Source: JAICYJ01 sp963737445 (lineage in GTDB: Bacteria; Actinomycetota; Thermoleophilia; Gaiellales; JAICJC01). Taken from it: a stretch of 64,000 bases of DNA. The DNA lies in contig CAVTSO010000019.1 of assembly GCA_963737445.1 (NCBI GenBank), forward strand, positions 186,001-250,000. The letters are read 5' to 3'. The notes beneath the pieces were generated by a model. The model had not been told where the DNA came from. It saw nothing but the letters and a program-made list of their open reading frames with translations, and searched no databases. Below are positions 55,591-64,000 of this stretch, piece after piece. Both the position numbers and the translations under genes were made by a program. The number at the start of each line of letters is the position of its first letter. Positions within the stretch are counted from its first letter, which is position 1.

Positions 55591-56629
55591 CTACGAGGCA
55601 GCCACCCGACCCGGCTCGAGGCGCAGGTCGGACATCGGCCATGTCTCCAGCGGGAAGTGGCAGGCAGCCTCGTGGCCGGCCTCGCGCTCCGTCAGCTGCG
55701 GCTCATCGACGTCGCAGATGCCCGCCTGGAAACGCGGGCAGCGCGGGTGGAAGCGGCAGGCGGACGGAGGGTTGATCGGGCTGGGCACATCGCCCTCGAG
55801 CACGATCGGCTTGCGGTTGCGGGCCACGTTCGGGTTCGGGACCGGCACCGCCGACAGCAGGGCGCCGGAATACGGGTGCAGCGGCCGGTTGTAGAGCTGG
55901 CTGCCATCGCCCACCTCGACCACCTTGCCGAGGTACATCACGGCCACGCGGTTCGAGATATGGCGGACCACATCCAGGTCGTGTGCGATGAACACGTAGG
56001 TGAGGTCGAACTCGTTCTGCAGCCGCTTCAGCAGGTTCAGGATCTGGGCCTGGACGGACACGTCCAGCGCCGACACCGGCTCGTCGCACACGATCAGCTT
56101 GGGCCGCACCGCCAGCGCGCGGGCGACACCGATGCGCTGTCGCTGGCCGCCCGAGAACTCGAACGGGAACCGGTTGTAGTGCTCCGGGTTGAGTCCCACC
56201 ACCTCGAGCAGATCCTGCACCTTGCGCTTGATCTCGGCAGCGGTGCCCATCTTGTGCACCTCCAGCGCCTCGCCCACGATCGACCCGACGCGCTTGCGCG
56301 GGTTCAGCGACGCGTACGGATCCTGGAACACCATCATCATCTCGCGGCGCACCTTGAACAGGTCGCCGCCCTTGATGTTGGTGATGTCCTGCCCGTCGAA
56401 GGTGATCTTGCCGCCGGTCGGGTCGAGCAGGCGCATCACGCAACGGGCCATGGTCGACTTGCCGCAGCCCGACTCGCCCACCACGCCCAGCGTCTCACCC
56501 TTGTTGACCGACGAAGGAGACGCCGTCCACCGCCCGCACGCGCCCGATCTCCTTCTGGAAGATGATCCCGCGGGTGATCGGGAAGTGCTTCTCCAGGTTC
56601 TCGACTGTCAGCAGCGGCTCTTCCAACAT
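55591..56629 (-). CDS. ABC oligopeptide transporter ATPase, OppF/DppF type, one frameshift
   Basis: Starts with ATG at 56629 (LEEPLLTVENLEKHFPITRG). One extra base at about 56512 breaks the frame after DGVSF; after removal it reads SVNKGETLGVVGESGCGKST and gives 345 residues. The rest is intact: signature FSGGQRQRIGVARA, Walker B LIVCDEPVSALD, C-terminal CRFHPRCPRFQAGIC. As given, the N-terminal part would end early. Partner of the OppD-type gene upstream, 6 bp away. Confidence 0.88.
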
Positions 56630-56635
56630 ACCTCG

Positions 56636-57668
56636 CTAGATCTGCTGCTCCGCCATCACTTCGTGGAGCAGGTCGTGGGATTCGCGCCGCCGGAACTCGG
56701 GCTCGAGGTGGCAGGCGACGGCATGGTCGCCGGCCGACTCGCCACCCACCGGCAGCAGCTCGGGCACGTCGGGGATGCAGGGTCGAGATCGCGTATGTGC
56801 AGCGCAGGTGGAACCGGCAGCCGGACGGCGGCTGCAGCAGCGAGGGCGGCGTGCCCGGGATCGGCTTCAGGTCGGAGCCCTCGGCCGCCAGGCGCGGCAG
56901 CGAGTTGAGCAGGCCCCAGGTGTAGGGGTGCTCGGGGCGGTAGAAGATGTCCTCGTAGCCGCCCTTCTCGACCACCTTGGCCGCGTACATCACCAGCACG
57001 TCGTCGGCAGTCTCGGCGACCACGCCAAGGTCGTGCGTGACCAGGATGATGGCGCTGCCGAAGTCGCGCTGCAGCTGGTTCATCAGCTTCAGGATCTGGG
57101 CCTGTGTGGTCACGTCGAGCGCCGTGGTGGGCTCGTCGGCGATCAGCAGATCGGGGTTGTTGACGAGCGCCATCGCGATCATCACGCGCTGGCGCATTCC
57201 GCCCGAGAACTGGTGGGGGTAGTCGTCCATGCGCGTTTCGGCGCGCGGGATGGCCACCGCCTTCAGCATCTCCACCGAGCGGCTGTTGGCGACCTGCTTG
57301 CTGACGTTCTCGTGCAGCTGCACCGCCTCGCGCAATTGCGCGCCGATCGTGTAGACCGGGTTCAGCGACGTCATCGGATCCTGGAAGATCATCGAGATCT
57401 CGTTGCCGCGGATCTTGCGCAGCTCGTCGGGGTCGATCTTCAGCAGATCCCTGTCCTTGAAGATCGCCTGGCCCTCGGTCATGGTGTTCTTCTTCGCGTT
57501 CAGGCCCATGATCGTCATGCACGTGACGCTCTTGCCGCAGCCCGACTCGCCCACTATCGCGAGCGTCTTTCCCTTCTCGACGCTGAACGAGACGCCGTCC
57601 ACCGCGTGCACGATGCCGTCGTCCGTGCGGAAGTACGTCTTCAGGTCCTTGACGTCAAGCAGCGGCAT
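56636..57668 (-). CDS. ABC oligopeptide transporter ATPase, OppD/DppD type, one frameshift
   Basis: 343 residues after removing one extra base in the GGG run 56780-56782; uncorrected, the frame runs on as a nonsense tail into the next gene. Walker A GESGCGKSV, signature FSGGMRQRVMIAMA, Walker B LLIADEPTTALD, C-terminal CRFHLRCTYAIST then CIPDVPELL in the corrected frame. It powers the permease pair of this locus. Confidence 0.88.
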
Positions 57669-57713
57669 GCGAGAAATTGTACCGGGTCGGGGCCAGCGTC
57701 GGCGGCCGCCGGA

Positions 57714-58685
57714 TCAGGCCAGCCTGATCCGTGGGTCAATCACCGCATACAGGAGGTCTATCAGCAGGTTGAAGATGATCACCATGATCGAGGCGAAGAT
57801 CACCACGCCGATGATGATCGGCAGGTCGAACGTGAAGGTCGATTGGATCGTCCACCAACCGAGCCCCGGCAGCCCGAACACGATCTCGACGAACACCGCG
57901 CCGCCCAGCGCCAGGGCGATGTCCATCCCCAGCATGGTCACCACCGGCAGCATCGCGTTTCGCAGCGCGTGCCGGCGGATCACGGTGCGCTCCGGCGCCC
58001 CCTTGGCGCGAGCCGTGCGCACGTAGTCCTCGTTCAGCGTCTCCATCACGCTGGAGCGGATCATCCGCACGTAGAACGCCGAGTAGAGGATCGCGAAGGT
58101 GATCCAAGGCAGCAGCATGTGCGTGAACCAGTCGTAGGGGCCACCGCACGACTGGCCCGCGCTGGCGCCGCGCAGGTTGCAGTAGCCCTGGATCGGCAGC
58201 AGGTCCAGCTTGTAGCCGACGATCAGCGACAGCATGTAGCCGACCCAGACGGGGTGCGCCGAGATGCCGGCCAGCACGCCCACCATCGCCACGCGGTCGC
58301 CCTTCGAGCGCGGCCGCAGGGCCGAGTAGATGCCGACCGGGATCGCCACCAGCAGCCACAGGATGGCGCCGCCGAACACGAGCGCCGCCGTCACCGGCGC
58401 CGCCTTTGCGATGATCGAGTTCACGCTCTGACGGTTGCCGTAGGAGTAACCCAGGCTGTGATCCCAGACCAGCTCCTTCATGAAGTGGCCGTACTGGACG
58501 TACAGCGGCCGGTCGAGGTAGAGCGCGTGGGTGACGTGCTGGATCGCGGCCGGCGTCGCCGCCTTGCCGGCAACCATGGCTGCCGGGTTAACCGGGATCA
58601 CGTAGAACATGATGAACGTGAGGAGGGTGACCGCGATGAACAGCACCACTGCCCAGAGCAGCCGGCGAATCACGTATCTGACCAT
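57714..58685 (-). CDS. ABC oligopeptide transporter permease, OppB/DppB type
   Basis: 323 residues from the ATG at 58685 with GAGGGTGA RBS. N-terminal RYVIRRLLWAVVLFIAVTLL helix, a periplasmic domain, and the contact loop ETLNEDYVRTARAKGAPERTVIRRHAL. It forms the pore with the OppC-type gene at 60594. It lies downstream of the binding protein with a hairpin between. Confidence 0.92.
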   Translation of the reverse strand: MVRYVIRRLLWAVVLFIAVTLLTFIMFYVIPVNPAAMVAGKAATPAAIQHVTHALYLDRPLYVQYGHFMKELVWDHSLGYSYGNRQSVNSIIAKAAPVTAALVFGGAILWLLVAIPVGIYSALRPRSKGDRVAMVGVLAGISAHPVWVGYMLSLIVGYKLDLLPIQGYCNLRGASAGQSCGGPYDWFTHMLLPWITFAILYSAFYVRMIRSSVMETLNEDYVRTARAKGAPERTVIRRHALRNAMLPVVTMLGMDIALALGGAVFVEIVFGLPGLGWWTIQSTFTFDLPIIIGVVIFASIMVIIFNLLIDLLYAVIDPRIRLA

Positions 58686-58726
58686 GTCACCCTCACCCTC
58701 TCGACAAACAGATCCTGGTGAAAGCA

Positions 58727-58762
58727 TACCGGGCGGGGATGCATTTGCACCCCCGCCCGGTA
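58727..58762 (-). terminator. 12-bp GC-rich hairpin between binding-protein and permease genes
   Basis: TACCGGGCGGGG (58727-58738) pairs perfectly with CCCCGCCCGGTA (58751-58762) around a 12-nt loop. It lies 14 bp after the binding-protein stop and has no long T-tract. In opp operons such a hairpin usually lets the binding protein be expressed above the membrane genes. Confidence 0.7.
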
Positions 58763-58775
58763 CTTCAACTGTGAG

Positions 58776-60482
58776 CTAGCGGACGCAGAGCGCCGCGATG
58801 TCCATCCCGTAACTCGGCTCCCACAGCTGACACCCAATCTTGGAGCTGAAGAAGTCGTAGTTGGTCTGGTTGCTCCACGCTGCCCACGGTGCCTGGTCCG
58901 TCTTCATGGACGTGGCGATGTCGCCGTAGGTCTGTGCTCGCTCTGCTCCGGTCTTGGTCGCAGCTGCATCCATCTGGTCGTTGTACGACTTGTTGTCGAA
59001 GTAGGAGAAGTTGTCCCCGTTCTTCGGCAGGATGCTGTGACCGCTGAGCAGGATGTTCAGGAAGTCGTACGGGTCGGGGAAGTCAGCCAGCCATCCCTCG
59101 TCCGCGATGTCCATGGGCGTACCCTTCACGCCCTCTTCCTGGAACTGCACCGCACGCTGGTAGTACTTGACGGTGACGTTGATGCCAAGTGGCTTCAGCT
59201 CCTGGGTCAGGAGCGCCATGCGGTTGGTTGCCGACTGCACACCCTGCGTCGAGTAGACGAGGACCTTGATCGGCGTCTTGACGCCTGCGGCCTTGGCCTG
59301 AGTCATCAGAGCCTGGGCCTTGCTCAGGTCAGGCGTCAGCGGGTAGACCGCCTTCTCGATGGAGGCTCCCGGCACCTGCGGAGGCAGGTACTTGTCGGTC
59401 GGGATGCCGGCCTTGTAGCCGAGCTGCTTGGTCGCACCCGTGCGGTCGATCGCATAGTTGACCGCCTGGCGGACCAGCGGGTTCGACAACGCCGGGTTCG
59501 CCGTGTTCATGGCGTAGTAGTTCACCTCGATGGTGGGTGAGATGAACATCTGCTGCTTACCGGCCGCGGCAGCTGGGCTGCCGTCGCCGTACTGCTGGGA
59601 GAGCGGCAGCGACTGAGCTGCCGTCACACAGTCCGGACACCAGTCCAGCTGCCCGTTCTTGGTCTCGAGAATGCCCTGGTTCTGGTCGATCGCGAACTGA
59701 CCGTAATCGATCTCGTTGACCAGGTGCGGGCGAGGACCGGTGTAGTTCGGGTTCTTCTTGACCACCAGCGACTGGTTCGGGGTGTAGCTGGCGATGTAGT
59801 AGGGACCGGCACCTGCGATCGAGGTGACGCCCTTCGCGCTGATCGGCAGGTTGTGCGGGATCGCGCACATGAACGGCGTGGCCATCTCGGCCTCGATCGT
59901 GCCGTTCGGCTTCGTCAGGTGCAAGATCAGCTGATCGCCGTTCACCTCGACGCCCGGGATGGTGCCCTTGCCGTTCCAGCCGGTGGCGCCCTCGATGGAG
60001 CCGGCCACGAAGCTGACGAACGGAGACACCTGCTTGGGGTTGAGGTCGCGCAACAGCGCGTCGGCGAAGGTCTGCGCGGTGACAGGCTCGCCCGTGTTGA
60101 ACTTGTACTTGCCTGCCGGCACGGTGAACGTGACGGTGAGGCCGTCAGATGAGACGGTCGGCATCGCGGACGCCGCCTCCGGCTGCAGCTGGTAGCCCGC
60201 GGGGGCGGGCTTGTCCGGGTAGTTCAGGAGCTTGACGCATGTCGCGTACTCGATCTGCCAGGACTCCTGGTAGTAGGCGAGGGCGGGGTCGATGAAGTCG
60301 ATCCCGCCGTGCCACGCGGCCTTGACGACGCCGCCCGGCTTGCCACCGGTCTGGCCGGTCGCGCCGGCGGTGACGCCACTGGCATTCCCGCTGCTGCTGC
60401 TACTGCCGCAGCCGGATGCTCCAAATAACACCACCCCGAGCGTCACAGCGCCAAGCGCTATCCACATTCCAGGTCGTCTCAT
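58776..60482 (-). CDS. Family-5 oligopeptide-binding lipoprotein
   Basis: 568 residues from the ATG at 60482 (GGGAGAGG RBS); an upstream in-frame stretch is not used. Signal MRRPGMWIALGAVTLGVVLF with lipobox GASGC. The body is family 5: GGVVKAAWHGGIDFIDPALA, VSSDGLTVTFTVPAGKYKFN, and the C-terminal FPDPYDFLNILLSGHSI. It delivers peptides or similar solutes to the OppBC permease beside it. Confidence 0.93.
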   Translation of the reverse strand: MRRPGMWIALGAVTLGVVLFGASGCGSSSSSGNASGVTAGATGQTGGKPGGVVKAAWHGGIDFIDPALAYYQESWQIEYATCVKLLNYPDKPAPAGYQLQPEAASAMPTVSSDGLTVTFTVPAGKYKFNTGEPVTAQTFADALLRDLNPKQVSPFVSFVAGSIEGATGWNGKGTIPGVEVNGDQLILHLTKPNGTIEAEMATPFMCAIPHNLPISAKGVTSIAGAGPYYIASYTPNQSLVVKKNPNYTGPRPHLVNEIDYGQFAIDQNQGILETKNGQLDWCPDCVTAAQSLPLSQQYGDGSPAAAAGKQQMFISPTIEVNYYAMNTANPALSNPLVRQAVNYAIDRTGATKQLGYKAGIPTDKYLPPQVPGASIEKAVYPLTPDLSKAQALMTQAKAAGVKTPIKVLVYSTQGVQSATNRMALLTQELKPLGINVTVKYYQRAVQFQEEGVKGTPMDIADEGWLADFPDPYDFLNILLSGHSILPKNGDNFSYFDNKSYNDQMDAAATKTGAERAQTYGDIATSMKTDQAPWAAWSNQTNYDFFSSKIGCQLWEPSYGMDIAALCVR

Positions 60483-60593
60483 GCGGTTCCTCTCCCGTTG
60501 CGTTTCCGGGGCTCGATGGCTGACCGAGACCCCACCTATCCATGTCGGTAGACGACAGGGGTGGCGCAAAGTTAGTTGGGAGCCTGGAGCCGG

Positions 60594-61637
60594 CTAGTAC
60601 GTGCCGCGTGGATCGAGCGCGTCGCGCAGACCGTCGCCCAGCAGGTTGAACGCGAGCGTCGCGAACAGGATGCCCAAGCCCGGCCACACCATCAGCCAGG
60701 GGATGGTCGTGTAGTAGTTCACGGCCGAGTTGATCAGGTTGCCCCAGCTGGGCTCGCCCTGCGGGATGCCGACGCCCAGGTACGAAAGGCCGGCCTCGAA
60801 CAGGATGTTGGTGGCCACCAGCAGCGTGCTGTAGACGATGATCGTGCCGGTCAGGTGTGGAAGCAGGTGCGAGCGCAGGATGCGGCGGTTGCTCGCGCCC
60901 ACCATCCTGGCCGCCTCCACGAACTCCTTCTCTCGCAGCGACAACACCTGGGCGCGGATGATCCGGGCCGGATAGAACCACGAGAACACCGAGATCACGA
61001 TCACGAGCGTCACAACCCCGGGCGAGAACAATCCGAAGAAGGTGTAGGCATTCAGGCGCGAACCCACGGTGAACGAGAAGGCGATGGCGAACAGCAGCAG
61101 CGGCAGCGCCATCACGAGCTCCGTGGCCCGCGAGACGAACATGTCGACCACCCCCCCGTAGTAGCCGGCGATCATGCCCATCAGGACTCCCATGGCGACG
61201 CCGAAGATCGTGGCCAGGATGGCCACCTCGAAGGAGATCTGCGCGCCCGCCATCATGCCCAGCAGCTCGTCGTGGCCGGCCGTGTCCGACGTGCCCAGGA
61301 CATACAGCGTGCAACAGGTGCCCGCCGCCGTCGGCGTGTGCGACCATGGCAGCGCCGGCTCGAAGCCCTGAGCGTTGGTGTTCAGGCTGTAGGCCGTGCG
61401 GCCCAGCAGGTGGTTCGCGATCGGCGTTCCGACGAACGCGACCAGGATCATGACGATGATCGCGACTCCGCCGACAAGCGCAACACGGTCGTGGCGGAGG
61501 CGGCGCCAAGCCTGCTCCCAGAATCCACGTGCCTTGACGGCGGTTGGCTCACCTGTGCCCAACCCTCCGCCGACAGCAATATCGGCAGCGCCGGCAGTCG
61601 CACCAGAGAGAATCGGGCGTTCGCTGCTGGTAGCCAT
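60594..61637 (-). CDS. ABC oligopeptide transporter permease, OppC/DppC type
   Basis: 347 residues. A long N-terminal tail, then RHDRVALVGGVAIIVMILVAFV and five more helices. The contact loop is EKEFVEAARMVGASNRRILRSHLLPH. The extracellular insert contains AAGTCCTLYVLGTSDTAGHDEL, an unusual adjacent Cys pair. It is separated from its OppB partner by the binding-protein gene. Confidence 0.92.
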   Translation of the reverse strand: MATSSERPILSGATAGAADIAVGGGLGTGEPTAVKARGFWEQAWRRLRHDRVALVGGVAIIVMILVAFVGTPIANHLLGRTAYSLNTNAQGFEPALPWSHTPTAAGTCCTLYVLGTSDTAGHDELLGMMAGAQISFEVAILATIFGVAMGVLMGMIAGYYGGVVDMFVSRATELVMALPLLLFAIAFSFTVGSRLNAYTFFGLFSPGVVTLVIVISVFSWFYPARIIRAQVLSLREKEFVEAARMVGASNRRILRSHLLPHLTGTIIVYSTLLVATNILFEAGLSYLGVGIPQGEPSWGNLINSAVNYYTTIPWLMVWPGLGILFATLAFNLLGDGLRDALDPRGTY

Positions 61638-61682
61638 CTGGTTAGATGATACCCCAAACGCAAGGACGTGCCCAGTGGCGCG

Positions 61683-62231
61683 TCACGCAGAGGGCACGGC
61701 GGTCGAGTTCCGCGGCGCCGCCGAAACCACGATCCAGTGGCCGCCGATCGGCTTCATCTCGATCAGGAGGTCCAGGCTCTTGGTCACGCTGGGGTTGGTC
61801 GAGCCCAACTGCACGTCCAGCAGGACGTCGTGGGATCGCGAGCGCAGCACGTTGTAGGCGGCGCCGGCGAACACGCTTCGGGGAAACTGCGGAACCGGGA
61901 TCGTGCCGGCCTTCCACTGCTGCTTGGTGGCCACGGACTGCAGCTTCGCCGAAACCATCGCCCGCGCCGCCCACGGGTCGTGACGGAGCACCCCGTCGCG
62001 GATGAACGAGCGGGCCAGCGTGCGGGCCGCGACCGGCAGCTTCACCTTCTCGCCGTACTGCTGGGTGGCGCTGGGCGCCGTGTACGGCACTCCGCCCGTG
62101 TAGTTCGGCGTGCTGGACTGGCGCGACGCGACGAACGAGATCAGGCCGGCCACCAGCACACCGGCGGCCACGGCGCTGAACGCCAGCCGCACCGGTCGCT
62201 GATCCCACAGAGCGATCACCTTTGCAGACAT
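61683..62231 (-). CDS. Membrane-anchored extracytoplasmic protein of unknown family
   Basis: 182 residues. One N-terminal helix (LAFSAVAAGVLVAGLISFVA) and an outside domain of about 140 residues with a mixed alpha/beta pattern resembling NTF2-like or MecA_N folds (LARSFIRDGVLRHDPWAARAM, HWIVVSAAP). No catalytic motif seen. It lies between two transporter genes on the same strand, so it may modulate the transporter or be unrelated cargo. Confidence 0.65.
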   Translation of the reverse strand: MSAKVIALWDQRPVRLAFSAVAAGVLVAGLISFVASRQSSTPNYTGGVPYTAPSATQQYGEKVKLPVAARTLARSFIRDGVLRHDPWAARAMVSAKLQSVATKQQWKAGTIPVPQFPRSVFAGAAYNVLRSRSHDVLLDVQLGSTNPSVTKSLDLLIEMKPIGGHWIVVSAAPRNSTAVPSA

Positions 62232-62256
62232 AGCGAAAGATTCTAGCGCGGCAGAA

Positions 62257-63744
62257 TTAGCGTGCGGTTGTCAACCAGGCCCCCGCCAGGCGCGGCGCAG
62301 CCAGCGCATCTACCACCAACCCACGCACGCCCGGCGCGATCAAGAGCTGCGTCTGGCCGAAGGTGAGCGGCACGATCGAGCCGCTCGCGAGCAGCGTTTG
62401 CTGCGCCTGAAGCAGCGCCCGTCCCACCGTCGCCGGCGGGGCCGCTTCCACCTGGGACACCAGGGGTGCCTCCCCGGGACCGGCGAAGGCCGCGACCACC
62501 GTGGCGGGCGCGGCCGACTGCAGGTTCAGCTCCGACACCGCCCAGTCGCCGTGGCGGACGATCCGCACCTGGGCGCCGCCCGCTCGCAGCGCCCGGGCGG
62601 CGGCGCTCGTGTACGACCGCTCGGTGGCGCCGGCCGGCCTGGTCAGCGTCACCGTCTCGCCCGTCACCGGCGACGGCGCAAAGTTGGCGACGTTCGGGAC
62701 ATAGCCCGGCATGCCCACCGGCACCAGCGCGTCGGCGGCCTGCCCCGACTTACCCGCCGCCAGCGCGGTCACCTGCGATGCGCTCAGCCCGCCGGCGAGC
62801 GACGAGGTCGCGCCGGGGCGCCGCTGCAGCGATATCAGGCTCAGCCGCGGGGTGTCCAGCAGCTGGCGGCCGAACTCGGGGTCGGCACGCACCACATCCA
62901 CCTCGGCCGGCGGCAGGGGCAGCACCTGGTAGCGACCGGCACGGTAGGCCGCGATCGAGCCGGCGTCGGCCCCGGCCACGACCGGCATCTCGACGCGGTC
63001 GAGGTGGGGACGGGCGCCGAAGTAGGCTGGGTTGCGGCTGAGCACGGCCAGCCCGGCAACGGCCGCCTTGCCGGCCGGATGCGTGCTCTTGCGCAGGCTG
63101 ATCAGCCGGAACGGGCCGGCACCGACCGGCGCCCGCTCGAACGCCGCCCGGTCGCCCGCCGTCGCGGCCAGCTGCGGCGGGAACGCCCACGTGGCCGGAT
63201 CCGCCAGCATCGACGGAAAGTCCGCGACCGGCCGTGACAGCTGTACCACCAGGGTCAGCGGCCCGGTGGCGCGCACGCCCGAGAGCGTGCCCGACCCGGA
63301 CGCGCACGCGGCGTAGCCGGACACCGGCTCGAGCACCGCGGCGTTCGGGGATGCCACGCGCGGGCTGCACAGGAGCGTCCAGTCGGAGACGAACGTGGCG
63401 GCGGTGACTGCGCCGGCACCGCCGGGAAACGAGACGTGCGGCCGCAGGCGAAACGTGTAGGTGCGCGCGTCCGGGCTTCTTGACCAGCTGCGGGCGATCA
63501 CCGGCACCGTGCGCAGCGTCGAGGGGTCGGCGTCGACCAGGCCCGCGAACACGTTTCGCTCGATCACGAGGCCGGCGGCGTCGCCCCCGTAGAGCGGGGT
63601 CACCGAGACCGGATCGGCCGGCAGCGCGTAGACCAGCGTGCCCCCGTTCACCGGCCGCGGCTCGGGCGGAGCCGAAGCGGCGGCGCCGCGGCCGCAGCCG
63701 GCGGCCAGCAGGGCAAGCGCCAGGCTAAGACAGAGCGTCCGCAC
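62257..63744 (-). CDS. Second family-5 solute-binding lipoprotein, overlapping atpG
   Basis: 495 residues from the GTG at 63744, 20 bp inside the atpG end. Signal LCLSLALALLAAGC with a lipobox Cys. Body shows GGTLVYALPADPVSVTPLYG and RTYTFRLRPHVSFPGG of the DppA/OppA family, but it is divergent and shorter than the one at 58776 (no close mutual similarity by eye). It may bind another ligand or act as a sensor. The overlap implies translation coupled to atpG. Confidence 0.85.
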   Translation of the reverse strand: MRTLCLSLALALLAAGCGRGAAASAPPEPRPVNGGTLVYALPADPVSVTPLYGGDAAGLVIERNVFAGLVDADPSTLRTVPVIARSWSRSPDARTYTFRLRPHVSFPGGAGAVTAATFVSDWTLLCSPRVASPNAAVLEPVSGYAACASGSGTLSGVRATGPLTLVVQLSRPVADFPSMLADPATWAFPPQLAATAGDRAAFERAPVGAGPFRLISLRKSTHPAGKAAVAGLAVLSRNPAYFGARPHLDRVEMPVVAGADAGSIAAYRAGRYQVLPLPPAEVDVVRADPEFGRQLLDTPRLSLISLQRRPGATSSLAGGLSASQVTALAAGKSGQAADALVPVGMPGYVPNVANFAPSPVTGETVTLTRPAGATERSYTSAAARALRAGGAQVRIVRHGDWAVSELNLQSAAPATVVAAFAGPGEAPLVSQVEAAPPATVGRALLQAQQTLLASGSIVPLTFGQTQLLIAPGVRGLVVDALAAPRLAGAWLTTAR

Positions 63745-64000
63745 CTGCGACCACCTCGAGGATCTCCTGGGTGATCTCCGCCTGGCGGGCGCGGTTCATC
63801 TTCAGGGTGAGGTCGTCGATCAGGGTGCCGGCGTTGTCCGAGGCGTTGCGCATGGCCGTCATGCGGGCGCCATGCTCCGATGCGGTCGATTCCAGCAGGG
63901 CGCGGTAGATGGTGACCTCGAGGTAACGGGGGATCAGGTCGGCCAGCACGTCGCGCTCGTCCGGCTCGAAGATGTATGAGCCCTCGATCTTGACCGCCTC
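63725..64000 (-). CDS. atpG: ATP synthase F1 gamma subunit, C-terminal part
   Basis: The last 91 residues are inside the window; the N-terminus lies beyond the right edge. SYIFEPDERDVLADLIPRY and EHGARMTAMRNASDNAGTLID are the conserved C-terminal helix of the rotor shaft, the part that enters the beta-subunit hexamer. Stop TAG at 63725. Normally the next gene is atpD; here it is a binding lipoprotein. Confidence 0.95.
   Translation of the reverse strand, partial: EAVKIEGSYIFEPDERDVLADLIPRYLEVTIYRALLESTASEHGARMTAMRNASDNAGTLIDDLTLKMNRARQAEITQEILEVVAGADALS

Noticed and set aside
56775..58721. A 648-codon plus-strand frame opposite the transporter genes
   Set aside because: Antisense shadow of OppD and OppB type genes, with no recognisable domain.

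Overview
The window is GC-rich, densely packed bacterial chromosome. Genes are chained by 4-bp stop/start overlaps (GTGA, ATGA), and GTG and TTG starts are common. The order rnr-S41 protease-ftsX-ftsE-prfB-secA-hpf-comF, the peptidase and lipoprotein repertoire and the TANNNT promoter style point to Actinomycetota. A deep branch such as Thermoleophilia is my inference, since no rRNA gene is present to confirm it.

Left accessory region (1-11 kb): an ArsR repressor, a DUF2892 membrane protein and an MMPL/RND exporter (cut by the window edge) face a small monooxygenase/thioredoxin-fold pair. Next comes a gene graveyard with remnants of AhpD, an ABC ATPase, a HAD hydrolase and a P-type ATPase, among a CPBP-like membrane protein, an APC permease and an OsmC protein. 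A 1116-residue cyclase/AAA/TPR regulator closes this part.

Catabolic island (11.0-22.2 kb): two divergent gene sets lie between a 29-bp copy of the 3' end of ssrA (11044-11072) and the intact ssrA gene (22165-22519). The left-going set is a Tat-type peptide-binding lipoprotein, an IclR regulator, an amidohydrolase, a Rieske ferredoxin and an alpha/beta hydrolase. The right-going set is an M24 metallopeptidase-fold enzyme, a second hydrolase and a complete Dpp/Opp-type ABC transporter. A palindrome sits between the -35 and -10 boxes of the divergent promoter. The cluster looks like one uptake-and-degradation system for an unidentified substrate.

Housekeeping core (22.5-54.3 kb): ssrA and smpB (trans-translation), a penicillin-binding protein, RNase R, S41 protease, ftsEX, prfB with its programmed frameshift, secA, hpf, comF, and mtnA/ahcY for sulfur-nucleoside recycling. 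An envelope-sugar operon follows: LCP ligase, UDP-glucose dehydrogenase, nucleotidyltransferase, sugar-phosphate isomerase. The dehydrogenase is split by a 181-residue mini-intein exactly at its catalytic cysteine. An M20 peptidase, an FAD oxidoreductase and atpD-atpC complete this part.

Right end (54.3-64 kb): atpG and atpD, normally adjacent, are separated by about 9.4 kb on the same strand. That stretch encodes a second oligopeptide ABC transporter with two binding lipoproteins, membrane proteins and a zinc-finger anti-sigma-like protein. The first inserted gene overlaps the end of atpG by 20 bp.

Two window-wide patterns stand out. Many genes have a TANNNT -10 box only 6-10 nt before the start codon, which predicts leaderless mRNAs. 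Three otherwise normal genes (LCP, dppD-like, dppF-like) each carry one extra base, which may be sequence error or recent inactivation.
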